From assembly GCF_026626705.1 (NCBI RefSeq), contig NZ_JAPNKC010000001.1, positions 8,760,001 through 8,824,000 of the forward strand: a stretch of 64,000 nucleotides of DNA, written 5' to 3'. The notes beneath the pieces were generated by a model, which searched no databases, was not told the origin of the DNA, and worked only from the letters and a program-made list of their open reading frames with translations. Positions 45,201 to 51,613 of this stretch are shown piece by piece. Both the position numbers and the translations under genes were made by a program. Numbering within the stretch: position 1 is the stretch's first letter; every line of letters begins with the position of its first letter. The DNA is from Pyxidicoccus sp. MSG2. GTDB lineage: Bacteria > Myxococcota > Myxococcia > Myxococcales > Myxococcaceae.

Positions 45201-46376
45201 GCCGCGAACCTGGGCATCGACATCCGCAAGCAGCAGCAGCTTCGCAACCTGAACACCGGCAACGCGCTGACCTACGGTGTGGGCGCGGAGCTGCCCTTCA
45301 CCCTGGGCGAGCTGCCGCTGGCCGCGGAGGCCACGGTGGTGGGCGCGCTGGGCTTCGAGGAGCAGGACACGGAGGAGCGCCCGCTGGAGCTGCTGGCGGC
45401 GCTGAAGTACCGCTCGCTGGGCGGCCTGTCCGCGCACCTGGGCGCCGGGCCGGGCCTCACCCGCGGTTACGGCACCCCGGGCTTCCGCGTGCTCGCGGGC
45501 CTGAGCTACAGCCCTCCGCCCTCGAAGGAGCCCAAGCCCGTCGTCACGCCCGCGCCGGTGGACACCGACGGCGACGGCCTGATGGACCCGCAGGACCGCT
45601 GCCCCGTCGAGGCCGAGGACAAGGACGGCTTCGAGGACGCGGACGGCTGCCCGGACCTGGACAACGACAAGGACGGCATCGTCGACGGCTCCGACAAGTG
45701 CATGAACGAGCCCGAGTCGAAGAACGACTACGAGGACGCGGACGGCTGCCCGGACGAGGTGCCCGCGCCGGTGGACTCGGATGGTGACGGCCTCCTGGAC
45801 CCGGACGATGCGTGCCCCTCGAAGGCCGAGGACAAGGACGGCTTCGAGGACGCGGATGGCTGCCCGGACCCGGACAACGACAAGGACGGAATCGCCGACG
45901 TGGCGGACAAGTGCGTCAACGAGCCCGAGGTCATCAACGGCGTGGATGACGCGGACGGCTGCCCGGACAAGGGCAAGGTGAAGGTGCTCGTCGACGGCGA
46001 GCGCATCCTCATCCTGGAGAAGGTCTACTTCGCCACGTCGAAGGACGTCATCCTCGCGCGCTCCTTCCCGCTGCTGAAGCAGGTGGCCGCGGTGCTGCGC
46101 GCCAACCCGCAGGTGGAGCTGCTCCGCATCGAGGGCCACACGGACGACCAGGGCAACGACGCCAAGAACCTGGACCTGTCCCAGCGCCGCGCCAACAACG
46201 TGCGCAAGTTCCTGGTGAACGAGGGCATCCTCCCCGTTCGCCTGGAGTCGGCGGGCTACGGCGAGACGAAGCCGGTGGACACCAACAAGACGGCGGCGGG
46301 CCGCGAGAACAACCGCCGCGTGGAGTTCACCATCCTCCGCGTGGGCAAGGTGGAAGTGGAGCGCGAGGCCCAGTAG
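36264..46376 (+). CDS. Giant Ig-repeat/TSP3 surface protein fused to OmpA-family barrel (possibly AgmC-like)
   Basis: A 3,370-residue protein. In order: signal peptide (about 1-42, ending APAAQA); Gly-rich N-terminal domain to about 474; 22 Ig-like modules (475-2383), 16 of the DTTPPDTTIVSGP type with a conserved CX9C pair and six of the Big-like YVDGV/GNWTF type; Asp-rich TSP3-type calcium repeats (2385-2740, DTDGDGLTD); a MYXO-CTERM-like signal (GRGCSTGGAG, Cys2749, then a hydrophobic helix and Arg cluster); a second signal-peptide-like helix ending APTAQA at residue 2805; an outer-membrane beta-barrel (about 2810-3090); four more TSP3 repeats (from 3100); and an OmpA peptidoglycan-binding domain (3252-3365, EGHTDDQGND). 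From memory, some large myxobacterial proteins named AgmC (gliding motility) have a similar design; I cannot confirm that here. The ATG at 36264 lacks a good ribosome-binding site. Terminators flank it. It is most likely a surface adhesin or stalk tied to the cell wall. Confidence 0.85.
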   Translation: MNDNTPTYTPLALARRIRARLPAAGLLALLCAVLVAPAAQAELDTFQLGNGHNGALTVNAANTVVNTYTRVTAAVPVNQSFVTVTSSTGFANGDLVLVYQGTGYTGTVTSGGQTALDLTGNTVGRWQFGRVQSLTATRLTFSQPLTVSFAANVTQAIRVPEYTTVTVNAAGSIVAQAWDGITGGVVIFLATGAVSNAGAISASGLGFRGGQFLNGNGDNCTGIDQAYPGGTTKGEGIVPARYSLAIPPAGGTTGYGNIFNGGGGGICHNSGGGGGSSHGTGGKGGRTWSGDTVPSRDVGGRGGAQMLFTPQDHLLFGGGGGAGHSNDDLGGGGSAGGGIVFIRAASLTGAGTISANGVAGVNATDPGNDAAGGGGAGGTLYLRFTGNFTCNANQVTARGGAGGSTAFDQHGTGGGGGGGRGLIQGGTVGCTPAVTGGAAGTQPTAGAPDGLTYGAIAGSVGLVTTLSGAFPAPAAPVVTLPANGSTTGVRPPMGGTAPANSTVIIYVDGVEYARVTADAAGNFTYTPTADLAAGAHTISAVAEVQGVASARSNTNTFTVASDTTPPDTTIVSGPALVTNATTATFDFSANETPVTYECSLDGAAFAACTDPVTFTGLAQGNHTLSVRARDAAGNVDPTPATYAWTVDTTPPDTTIVSGPAAVTSSTSATFDFSSPDSPVTYECSLDGAAYAACTDPVTFTGLAQGNHTLSVRARDAAGNVDPTPATYAWTVDTTAPDTTIVSGPPALTNSNSATFDFSSNESPVTYQCSLDGAAFVACTDPRTFTGLADGNHTLAVRAVDAAGNIDGSPATHAWTVDTSPPDTTIVSGPASVTNSNSATFDFSSPDAAATFECSLDGAAFVACSDPRTFTGLADGNHTLSVRARDTAGNVDPTPATYAWTVDTAPPDTTIVSGPSGLTASTSATFDFSSPDSPVTYECSLDGAAFAACTDPVTFTGLAQGGHTLSVRARDAAGNVDPTPATRAWTVDTVAPDTTFTSTPPLITNSAVANFDFNSNESPVTYECRLDGAVLFTACADPQTFPGLSNGSHTLEVRAVDSAGNVDTTPATYTWTVDTTPPDTTIVSGPAAVTNSTSATFDFNSPDSPVTYQCSLDGGAFTSCTDPVTFTGLANGNHTLSVRAVDAAGNVDPTPATHAWMVDTTPPDTSIVSGPAAVTNSTSATFDFSSPDSPVTYECSLDGAAYAACTDPVTFTGLAQGNHTLSVRARDAAGNVDPTPATYAWTVDTSAPDTTIVSGPPALTNSNSATFDFSSNESPVTYQCSLDGAAFVACSDPRTYTGLADGNHTLAVRAVDAAGNVDGSPATHAWTVDTTPPNTVIDSGPAAQTNATTATFNFSSPDSPVTYQCSLDGAAFTACTDPVTFTGLAEGGHTLAVRAVDAAGNVDPTPATYSWTVDRTAPGIPVVTAPADGTTVPTQQPTFAGTADPGTTVTVIVDGVVLGTAPVDGLGNWTFPCPVVLDQGPHTVVATSTDAAGNVSGPSAPNTFIVDTVRPAAPEIDRPADGATVATRRPTYEGTAEPGADVTVIVDGVVLGTVRADVNGNWSIVEDGDLSDGSHTVEATATDAAGNISEATAHDFLVDTSAPDTLIVSGPNLRTNSTTATFDFDQINGGVRYECSLDGAAFVACTDPVTFTGLAAGNHTLAVRTVNAIGTADPEPATYAWTVDLTAPTLPTIDSPADGDTVGTATPTITGTGEPGSSIFLDLDGATYGPIPVDGSGNWTFTVPVPLAEGPYTVSATSVDAAGNSAGPVTSTFIVDLAAPDTIIVSGPPALTRETSATFDFDQTGGGVSYQCSLDGASYVPCTDPVTFTSLADGEHVLLVRAVDAVGNVDLTPAEHRWTVDTTEPDTLIDSGPADPTNATSATFEFSASEPGSTYECSVDGAAYVPCTDPVTFNGFAEGGHTLQVRAVDAAGNVDPTPAEYTWTVDLTAPVVPVIVTPANGAVLPDGNVTITGTAVGATSVTLTLDGTTYGPIPVDGSGNWTFSPPVTLADGPYTVSVVAVDDVGNTSGPATSTFTVDHTAPDTAIDSGPAALTRETTANFVFSSNESPVTFECSLDGAAFTACPAQTSFGPLADGEHTLAVRAVDTAGNVDTTPATHTWTVDTVAPVVTLTTPADGAVVPTPQVTYSGTTEPGATVSVVVDGVEVGPVTADASGNWTLPVGTGLAEGPHTVTVTATDPAGNTSPPVTHDFTVDALPPNTSFTVTPPALTNSTTANFEFTSDESPVTFECSLDGAAFAPCTTPLELNGLAEGEHTLAVRARDTDGNVDPTPATHTWTVDRTAPDTLIVSGPPLADAPSTATFDLDQTGGGVSYECSLDGAAFAPCPDPVTFTSLASGPHTLAVRAVDGAGNVDATPATYNWSVSVDTDGDGLTDAEEVTLGTDPNNPDTDGDGLTDGIEVNVGDTDPLDDDSDDDGVMDGTEDADHDGIVDANETDPNEADTDGDGLTDGLELGLTEPEGDDTDPAHFTPDADPTTTTNPLNVDTDGGSVRDGVEDANHNGRVDAGETNPLVAADDTDSDGDGVDDATEIELGTDPHDADTDDDGVQDGADGLTDTDGDGTIDALDPDSDNDGLLDGTERGVTLENAPVGTNTSSPNFVPDADPSTTTDPKKADTDGDGLTDGAEDADSNGAVSSTETDPNKADTDGDSLNDGLEVMGRNSTDPLNPDTDGDGLNDGREDANLNGSFDNGETDPRNRDTDQGGASDGDEVNAGGNPLDGNDDFVVVGRGCSTGGAGTFAPLALLLLALPMLGRLRRSGRRPSRALVAGAAGGLALTGALVAPTAQAQVTAPTASQAIDVQQYKPGPGAGDILGVHSARVQSHLNWNVGLSLNYADKPLNFLDPRQDRFITALVRSQVGLDLMGAVGLFDRFEVGVVLPVTLQDSEPAPQVDPSFSQGVGSGGIGDLRVVPKARLVDGESFGLALAVPVVLPTGGGSDFLGGSGVGIQPRLVAEYGQRLRLAANLGIDIRKQQQLRNLNTGNALTYGVGAELPFTLGELPLAAEATVVGALGFEEQDTEERPLELLAALKYRSLGGLSAHLGAGPGLTRGYGTPGFRVLAGLSYSPPPSKEPKPVVTPAPVDTDGDGLMDPQDRCPVEAEDKDGFEDADGCPDLDNDKDGIVDGSDKCMNEPESKNDYEDADGCPDEVPAPVDSDGDGLLDPDDACPSKAEDKDGFEDADGCPDPDNDKDGIADVADKCVNEPEVINGVDDADGCPDKGKVKVLVDGERILILEKVYFATSKDVILARSFPLLKQVAAVLRANPQVELLRIEGHTDDQGNDAKNLDLSQRRANNVRKFLVNEGILPVRLESAGYGETKPVDTNKTAAGRENNRRVEFTILRVGKVEVEREAQ
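37947..40499 (+). repeat. Ten tandem 255-bp coding repeats (Ig-like modules)
   Basis: Ten consecutive units of 85 codons (one has 86) start at 37947, 38202, 38457 and so on, each beginning with a GAC codon of D-T-x-x-P-D/N-T. Units are highly alike in DNA as well as protein. The pair formed by units 2 and 3 is almost repeated by units 8 and 9, suggesting duplication of a two-unit block. Six further units of the same type, interspersed with a second Ig-like type, continue to about 43,410. Confidence 0.92.
44508..44678 (+). other. Internal MYXO-CTERM-like signal followed by second signal peptide
   Basis: Within the giant ORF, codon 2749 (Cys, 44508) starts CSTGGAG, then a hydrophobic helix (LALLLLALPML) and an Arg cluster (GRLRRSGRRPSR). 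This is the layout of MYXO-CTERM C-terminal sorting tails, which normally end a protein. Immediately after comes RALVAGAAGGLALTGALVAP and TAQA, a normal signal-peptidase I site, before the OmpA-type barrel. An in-frame ATG at 44568 (residue 2769) could start the second protein on its own, but it has no visible ribosome-binding site. Confidence 0.7.
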
Positions 46377-46421
46377 TCCGCCGGCCCTGAAGAACCGGTG
46401 AACACCACCGGATGATGCGCG

Positions 46422-46458
46422 AGGGTGGTCCTGGACGATGCTCCGGGACCACCCTTTG
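46422..46458 (+). terminator. Strong terminator after the giant gene
   Basis: A perfect 10-bp stem, AGGGTGGTCC (46422-46431) with GGACCACCCT (46446-46455), a 14-base loop, and a following TT. It lies 45 bp past the stop at 46376 and separates the giant gene from ftsZ. Confidence 0.85.
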
Positions 46459-46599
46459 CGTTGGTGGCGAGGCGTGATTCCGACCTGCCGAGGCGTACCG
46501 CTTTTCGCGAGTCAAGAGGCGAAGTGCTCCCACCACGCCGCACCGCGTGCATGCCAGCCCGCTGCGTAAGTGCGCGTCAGGACTCGGCGGCGGCTCATC

Positions 46600-46619
46600 C
46601 CGCTACAGGCTCGTAGCGG
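46600..46619. promoter_or_regulatory. Inverted repeat in the ftsZ leader region
   Basis: Arms CCGCTAC and GTAGCGG (7 bp, perfect) with a 6-base spacer, 90 bp upstream of ftsZ. The lack of a T-run and its place suggest an operator or leader structure rather than a terminator. Function is inferred only. Confidence 0.4.
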
Positions 46620-46708
46620 AATACTTGCCAAAGCGTGGGACTTGCTGATGATTGTGGAGGTTGGGGGTGCGCGCGCTGCACCGCGCCGCTCCAGCCGAAA
46701 GGACCGCC

Positions 46709-47929
46709 ATGGATCAGTTCGATCAGAACAAGCAGGCCGCCAAGATTCGGGTCGTGGGGGCAGGTGGGGCCGGCTGCAACGCGGTCAACACGATGATTCT
46801 GTCGAAGCTCGACCGGGTCGACTTCATCGCCGCCAACACCGATGTGCAGGCGCTCGCGGCGAGCAAGGCTCCCACGCGTCTCCAGCTCGGCCAGACGCTG
46901 ACGAAGGGCCTGGGCGCGGGTGCCAACCCGGAGATGGGCCGCGAGGCCGCCCTGGAGTCGAGGGACCAGATTGCCGCGGTGCTCGAGGGCGCCGACATGG
47001 TGTTCGTCACCGCCGGCATGGGCGGCGGCACCGGCACGGGCGCCGCGCCCATCATCGCGGACATCGCCAAGAGCCTGGGCTGCCTCACGGTGGGCGTCGT
47101 CACCAAGCCCTTCCTCTTCGAGGGCAACAAGCGCCGCAAGCAGGCCGAGCAGGGCATCGTGGAGCTGAAGGCCGCGGTGGACACCCTCATCACCATTCCG
47201 AACCAGCGCCTGCTGTCGCTCTCCAACGAGCCGATGCCGCTCCTGGAGACCTTCAAGCGCGCGGACGAGGTCCTCCTGAATGCCGTGCAGGGCATCAGCG
47301 ACCTCATCCAGTACCACGGCTACATCAACGTGGACTTCGCGGACGTGAAGACCATCATGAGCGACAAGGGCCTGGCGCTCATGGGCACCGGCCACTCGTC
47401 CGGTGACAAGCGCGCGCTCACCGCCATGCAGCAGGCCATCTCCAGCCCGCTGCTGGAGGACGTGTCCATCGACGGCGCCACCGGCCTGCTCATCAACATC
47501 ACCGGCGGCCGCGACATGACCCTGCAGGAGGTCAACGAGGCGCTGACGCTGGTGCACGACGCGGCCGACAGCGAGGCGGAAATCATCTTCGGCTCGCTCA
47601 TCGACGACCAGATTCAGGACGAGGTGAAGATCACCATCATCGCCACCGGCTTCGTCCACCGGGACGCGCCCAAGGTTCGCGCGGCGCCGACGGTGGTGCA
47701 GGTACCGCTGTCCCGCCCGGCCCCGTCCGTGCTCGCCACCACGCGCGAGGAAGTGGCCAGCCTGGTGCCCACCAAGGGCAGCGCGCCCCGGCCCCTGCCC
47801 GCCGTGGAGAGCGGCAAGGCCATGAGCACGCGCACCTCGGTGGTGAAGGAAGCCGCGCTGCCGCTGGACGAGGACCAGTTCGACATCCCCACCTTCCTCC
47901 GGCGCCAGGGCCAGACGGAGCTGCCGTAG
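46709..47929 (+). CDS. ftsZ: FtsZ, tubulin-like division GTPase
   Basis: A 406-residue GTPase that polymerises into the Z-ring. The N-terminal GTP-binding part has [15 protein letters not shown], the tubulin signature [13 protein letters not shown], and NADFADVKT-type [12 protein letters not shown] with the synergy-loop residues; GHSSGDKRA follows. After a Pro/Ser/Thr-rich linker (about 325-385), the conserved C-terminal peptide [10 protein letters not shown], which binds FtsA and other partners, ends the protein. ATG 46709 has AAAGGA upstream; a longer frame from 46652 is not used. It is separated from ftsA by 10.8 kb and a terminator on each side of the giant gene, so it is probably transcribed from its own promoter. 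Confidence 0.97.
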   Translation: MDQFDQNKQAAKIRVVGAGGAGCNAVNTMILSKLDRVDFIAANTDVQALAASKAPTRLQLGQTLTKGLGAGANPEMGREAALESRDQIAAVLEGADMVFVTAGMGGGTGTGAAPIIADIAKSLGCLTVGVVTKPFLFEGNKRRKQAEQGIVELKAAVDTLITIPNQRLLSLSNEPMPLLETFKRADEVLLNAVQGISDLIQYHGYINVDFADVKTIMSDKGLALMGTGHSSGDKRALTAMQQAISSPLLEDVSIDGATGLLINITGGRDMTLQEVNEALTLVHDAADSEAEIIFGSLIDDQIQDEVKITIIATGFVHRDAPKVRAAPTVVQVPLSRPAPSVLATTREEVASLVPTKGSAPRPLPAVESGKAMSTRTSVVKEAALPLDEDQFDIPTFLRRQGQTELP

Positions 47930-47962
47930 CGCTTGGGAAGGGGAGGGGCGCGGAGGGCCGTG

Positions 47963-48343
47963 CTAGCGGCCCGGAAGCCGCGCCACGCTCGCCTCGTCGC
48001 GGCCCGCCAGCTTGTCCGCGCGGTCGAAGAGGTCGTCCACCTCCTCGTACAGCGCGTCGACCCGCTCCGGCCTGCGAGGCGCGGGCAGCACGCCGCCGCC
48101 GGACAACTCGTCCAGGCGCGCGCTGGCGCGCTGCAGGAACTGGAGGGCCTTCAGCAGGGACAGGCCGCGCCGCGTGCCCTCTTTCGTGAAGAGGGTGCCG
48201 CTCTGGGTGAGGGTTTCGAGCGTGGTGCGGACGGTGCCGACACGGTCCGCCTGCCGGGAACGGTAGAGGTCCAGCCGCCTGGCGCGCCGCGCGCGGTGCA
48301 GGTCCACGACGCCTTCGGGGCCTTGGGAAGAGGGGGGCTTCAC
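47963..48343 (-). CDS. Small coiled-coil hypothetical protein
   Basis: About 126 residues starting at GTG 48343 (the frame extends to a TTG at 48373). It is basic at the N-terminus (LHRARRARRLDLYRSRQ), then helical with heptad-like Leu spacing (LKALQFLQRASARLDEL, VDALYEEVDDLFDRADKL), so a coiled coil is likely. It has no signal peptide and no recognisable family. No clear ribosome-binding site is visible, so the start is uncertain and the gene itself is less certain than its neighbours. It converges on ftsZ and diverges from accC. Confidence 0.5.
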   Translation of the reverse strand: MKPPSSQGPEGVVDLHRARRARRLDLYRSRQADRVGTVRTTLETLTQSGTLFTKEGTRRGLSLLKALQFLQRASARLDELSGGGVLPAPRRPERVDALYEEVDDLFDRADKLAGRDEASVARLPGR

Positions 48344-48483
48344 GGGGCGGCAAGGTACGTCAGGGCCTCGCAAGGCCGCAAATTTACGGGACTGTACCCA
48401 CCTGTTGCACGCTCGCCCGCGCCCTTGTCATGGGAGGGGTCGAGGGTTAGGTTCGCCGCCCTTCACAGGGGAGGCCGACCGCC

Positions 48484-49836
48484 ATGTTCCAGAAGCTGCT
48501 CATCGCCAACCGGGGAGAGATTGCCCGCCGCATCGGCATGGTGGCTCGGGGGATGGGGCTCAAGACTGTCGCCGTCTACTCGGACGCGGACGCGGAGCTG
48601 CCCTTCGTGAAGGAAGCGGACGAGGCCGTTCGCATCGGCCCCGCCCCGGCCAAGGACAGCTACCTCAACACCGCCGCGATTCTCGAGGCCGCGAAGCAGA
48701 CGGGCGCCCAGGCCGTGCACCCCGGCTATGGCTTCCTGTCCGAAAACGGAGAGTTCGCCCAGGCCTGCGCTGACGCCGGGCTCACCTTCGTGGGCCCGCC
48801 TCCGGCGGCCATGGCGCGGATGAAGGACAAGAGCCAGGCCCGCAAGCTGGTGGCCGCGGCGGGCGTCCCGGTGGTGCCCGGCAGCGACGGCGTGGTGCCG
48901 GACGTGGCGGGCGCGCTGGCGGCGGCCGAACGCATCGGCTACCCCGTGCTGTGCAAGGCCGCCAGCGGCGGCGGCGGCATCGGCATGGCGGTGGCGAAGG
49001 ACCCCGCGGAGCTGGAGAAGGTCTTCCGCCAGTGCACGGACCGGGCGAAGGCCGCCTTCGGCAAGGAAGGCGTCTACCTGGAGCGCTACTTCCCGGCGCC
49101 CCGCCACATCGAGGTCCAGATTCTGGGGGACCACCACGGCCACCTCATCCACGGCCTGGAGCGCGAGTGCTCCATCCAGCGCCGGCACCAGAAGGTGGTG
49201 GAGGAGGCCCCCTCCGTGCTGTTCGCGGACGGGAAGAACGCGGCCCTGGCGCAGACGCTGTTCACCGCGGCCGTCACCGCGGCGAAGACGTTCGGCTACG
49301 CCAACGCCGGCACGGTGGAGTTCCTCTACTCGGACGGGCAGGTCTACTTCATCGAGATGAACGCCCGCCTCCAGGTGGAGCACCCGGTGACGGAGCTCAC
49401 CACGGGGCTGGACCTCATCGGCTGGCAGCTGCGCATCGCCGCGGGCGAGCGCCTCACGGTGCAGCAGGAGGACGTGAAGCGGCGCGGGGCGGCGCTGGAG
49501 TTCCGCATCTACGCCGAGGACCCGGTGAAGTTCTTCCCCTCGCCGGGGCCCCTCAAGGTCTTCCAGCCCCCCACGGGCGAGGGCGTCCGGCTGGACTCGG
49601 GCTATGGCGAGGGCAACACCGTCACGCCGAACTACGACCCGATGATTGCCAAGCTCATCATCAGCGGTGACACGCGCGCGCAGGCGATTGAGCGCTCCAT
49701 CGCGGCGCTGCAGGGCTTCCGCATCGAAGGCATCAAGACGAACATCCCGCTCCACCTGCGCATCGTGCAGGATGCGGCCTTCCGGGCCGGCGAGCTGGAC
49801 ACGCACTTCCTGGAGCACCACGCGAAGCCGGCGTAG
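48484..49836 (+). CDS. accC: Biotin carboxylase subunit of an acyl-CoA carboxylase
   Basis: A 450-residue ATP-grasp enzyme that carboxylates the biotin group of a carrier protein using ATP and bicarbonate. N-terminal MFQKLLIANRGEIARR, AVHPGYGFLSEN, ATP-binding CKAASGGGGIGM, HIEVQILGD, ECSIQRRHQKVVEEAPS and FIEMNARLQVEHPVTE are all diagnostic. It is a stand-alone subunit, not fused to the carrier. The following gene supplies a 70-residue biotin carrier, and a crotonase comes next, which suggests an acyl-CoA-specific carboxylase rather than the housekeeping acetyl-CoA enzyme. No carboxyltransferase gene is nearby. Starts at ATG 48484. Confidence 0.93.
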   Translation: MFQKLLIANRGEIARRIGMVARGMGLKTVAVYSDADAELPFVKEADEAVRIGPAPAKDSYLNTAAILEAAKQTGAQAVHPGYGFLSENGEFAQACADAGLTFVGPPPAAMARMKDKSQARKLVAAAGVPVVPGSDGVVPDVAGALAAAERIGYPVLCKAASGGGGIGMAVAKDPAELEKVFRQCTDRAKAAFGKEGVYLERYFPAPRHIEVQILGDHHGHLIHGLERECSIQRRHQKVVEEAPSVLFADGKNAALAQTLFTAAVTAAKTFGYANAGTVEFLYSDGQVYFIEMNARLQVEHPVTELTTGLDLIGWQLRIAAGERLTVQQEDVKRRGAALEFRIYAEDPVKFFPSPGPLKVFQPPTGEGVRLDSGYGEGNTVTPNYDPMIAKLIISGDTRAQAIERSIAALQGFRIEGIKTNIPLHLRIVQDAAFRAGELDTHFLEHHAKPA

Positions 49837-49891
49837 AGCAGCCGGGGCTTTCTGCTCCAGCCCCATCCCACCCCTGAGGAGGCAAGGTTCC

Positions 49892-50104
49892 ATGGCGGAC
49901 GTCGCGGCGCACATCACCGGTACGGTGTGGAAGATCGAGGTGAAGGTCGGCCAGCAGGTCAAGGCGGGCGACACGCTCGTCATCCTCGAGTCCATGAAGA
50001 TGGAGATGCCGGTGGAGGCGGAGGAGGGCGGCACGGTGAAGGAGATTCGCTGCAAGGAGTCTCAGTCCGTCAACGAGGGCGATGTCCTCGTGGTGCTCGG
50101 CTAG
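49892..50104 (+). CDS. Minimal biotin carrier protein (70 residues)
   Basis: A single biotinyl/lipoyl domain with nothing else: AHITGTVWKIEVKVGQQV, then the biotinylation motif ESMKMEMPV with the acceptor Lys near residue 36, then GGTVKEIRCKESQSVNEGD. Length and sequence resemble the mycobacterial 71-residue biotinylated protein TB7.3. ATG 49892 sits behind GAGGAGG, 55 bp after accC, so it should be cotranscribed and serve as the AccC substrate. Ordinary AccB proteins are about 150 residues and have a Pro/Ala-rich linker that is absent here. Confidence 0.9.
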   Translation: MADVAAHITGTVWKIEVKVGQQVKAGDTLVILESMKMEMPVEAEEGGTVKEIRCKESQSVNEGDVLVVLG

Positions 50105-50106
50105 CG

Positions 50107-50901
50107 GTGGAGCCGCCGGTGGGGCCTTCGTCGGAGCCGTCGCTCCACGTGGAGGACCGTGAGGGCGGCATCCGCGTCCTCACGCTGTCCCACCCGGCCC
50201 GGCGCAACGCACTCAACGACGCGCTGCTGGCCCGACTGGACGCGGCGCTGGAGCCGGCCCCGCACGTCCGCGCCCTGCTGGTGTGCGGCGCGGGCGGCAC
50301 CTTCTGCTCCGGCTACGACTTGACGCGCCTGGGCCCGCCCGGTGAGGACGGCCTTCTGCCGGATGACCCGCTGGTGGCGTGCCTCCTCAAGCTGGAGCGG
50401 CACCCGGTGCCCAGCGTGGCGCTGGTGCAGGGCGCGGCGGTGGGCGCGGGCTTCGACCTGGCGGCCTCGTGTGACTTCCGCATCGGCACGCCGGACGCCG
50501 TCTTCCTCATGCCCCCGGCGCGCCTGGGCATCGTCTACTCGCCGGAGGGGTTGGCCCGGGCGGCGCGGCTGGTGGGCTTCTCCCGCGCCAAGCAGTTGTT
50601 CCTCACCGCCCGCAAGCTGGACGCGCGCGAGGCGCTCGCCTGGGGCCTCCTGGACGAGTGTCTGGAGCCCACCGACGCGGAGGCACGCGCGCTCGCGCTG
50701 TGCGCCACGCTGGCCGGCCATGCGCCGCTCGCGGTGTCGGGGATGAAGGAGTCCTTCGGCCGGCTGGCTCGCGCCCCGCTGGAGGACACGGACCTGGCGC
50801 GCCTGCGCGAGCTGCGCGCGGCGGCCTTCGGCAGCGAGGATGCGAAGGAGGGGCGGGCGGCCTTCCTGGAGAAGCGCCCGCCCCGCTTCACCGGCCGCTA
50901 G
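50107..50901 (+). CDS. Enoyl-CoA hydratase/isomerase (crotonase) family protein
   Basis: A 264-residue crotonase-fold protein with the oxyanion-hole segments CGAGGTFCSGYDL and VQGAAVGAGFDLAASCDFRI. The two catalytic Glu residues of classical enoyl-CoA hydratase are not kept: the first region reads GAGFDLA and the second MPPARLGI. So hydratase activity is doubtful, and an isomerase, thioesterase or decarboxylase role is possible. GTG 50107 lies 2 bp after the biotin-carrier stop, so the three genes accC, carrier and crotonase form one operon. The pathway is not evident from the window. It converges on the REC-XRE gene. Confidence 0.85.
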   Translation: MEPPVGPSSEPSLHVEDREGGIRVLTLSHPARRNALNDALLARLDAALEPAPHVRALLVCGAGGTFCSGYDLTRLGPPGEDGLLPDDPLVACLLKLERHPVPSVALVQGAAVGAGFDLAASCDFRIGTPDAVFLMPPARLGIVYSPEGLARAARLVGFSRAKQLFLTARKLDAREALAWGLLDECLEPTDAEARALALCATLAGHAPLAVSGMKESFGRLARAPLEDTDLARLRELRAAAFGSEDAKEGRAAFLEKRPPRFTGR

Positions 50902-50931
50902 TCACGGCCGGGAGGGGGTTGCACCGAAGAC

Positions 50932-51525
50932 TCAGGTGTCGCCGAACAGCTCGCCCATGCGCAGCTGGAGCGCAGAGGCAATCTTGTACAGCGAGGAGAT
51001 GGACGCGGAGGATTCCGCGCGCTCGATCTGGGACAGCAGCGACACGGACAGACCGGTGCGCCGCGCGAGCTGCTTGAGCGTGAGCTCCTGCGTCTTGCGC
51101 GCGTCGCGGATGGTGCGGCCGATGGCGCGGTGAAGGTCCGCCTCCGGGTCCTGGGACAGGCCCTTCTTCTGGAGGGCGTTGCGGACCGCGGTGATGAACT
51201 GCTCCGGCTCCATCGGCTTCTTCACGTAGTCGGAAGCCTGGGCCTTCAGCGAGGCGACGGCCGTGTCCACCGTGGGATACGCGGTGGCGACAATCACGGC
51301 GACGTCCGTGTCGTACTTGCGAATCTGCTCCAACACCTCGGTCCCGGACATCTGGGGCATCATCATGTCCAGGATGACCAGGTGGAAATCCGAGCCGCGG
51401 AGGATCTCCACGGTCTGCGTGGGGTCCGTCGTGGTGACGACCTCGTAACCTTCGCGGGTCAGCACCAGCTTGAGGTAGTCGCAGTTGTCCTGCTCGTCAT
51501 CAACCACCAGGATGCGAATCTGCAC
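50932..51525 (-). CDS. Response regulator: REC domain fused to XRE-type HTH
   Basis: A 197-residue two-domain regulator. The receiver domain (about 1-120) has RILVVDDEQDN, the phospho-acceptor Asp53 in VILDMMMPQMSG, and the switch Lys in DYVKKPMEP. The C-terminal part (about 135-197) is a Cro/cI-type helix-turn-helix, KQLARRTGLSVSLLSQIERA, instead of the usual OmpR or NarL output domain. That combination is uncommon outside myxobacteria. GTG 51525 follows GAGGAG; the longer frame upstream has no such site. No histidine kinase is adjacent; the neighbouring FHA gene is in the same direction, so phospho-signalling input may come from elsewhere. Confidence 0.9.
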   Translation of the reverse strand: MQIRILVVDDEQDNCDYLKLVLTREGYEVVTTTDPTQTVEILRGSDFHLVILDMMMPQMSGTEVLEQIRKYDTDVAVIVATAYPTVDTAVASLKAQASDYVKKPMEPEQFITAVRNALQKKGLSQDPEADLHRAIGRTIRDARKTQELTLKQLARRTGLSVSLLSQIERAESSASISSLYKIASALQLRMGELFGDT

Positions 51526-51613
51526 AGCGTCTCCTCGCTGCAGGTGAACAGCGTCGGTAGGGGGGATGTGGAGCTCGGGGAGGGGCAAGCACCCACAGCC
51601 GGCCGTGAACGGG

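Larger units (their letters stand above)
46377..46708. other. 332-bp gap upstream of ftsZ
   Basis: It contains the terminator of the giant gene (46422-46458), a small inverted repeat (46600-46619) and the ftsZ leader. No gene is supportable: short frames here have no ribosome-binding site. Because the terminator precedes it, an ftsZ promoter must be in the last 250 bp, but no -10 hexamer stands out. Confidence 0.55.

Noticed and set aside
35982-46139. A 3,385-codon open frame on the minus strand, opposite the giant gene
   Set aside because: It follows from the high GC and repeat period of the + strand gene, where stops on the opposite frame are rare. The translation is Arg/His/Val low complexity with no start site, domain or ribosome-binding site.
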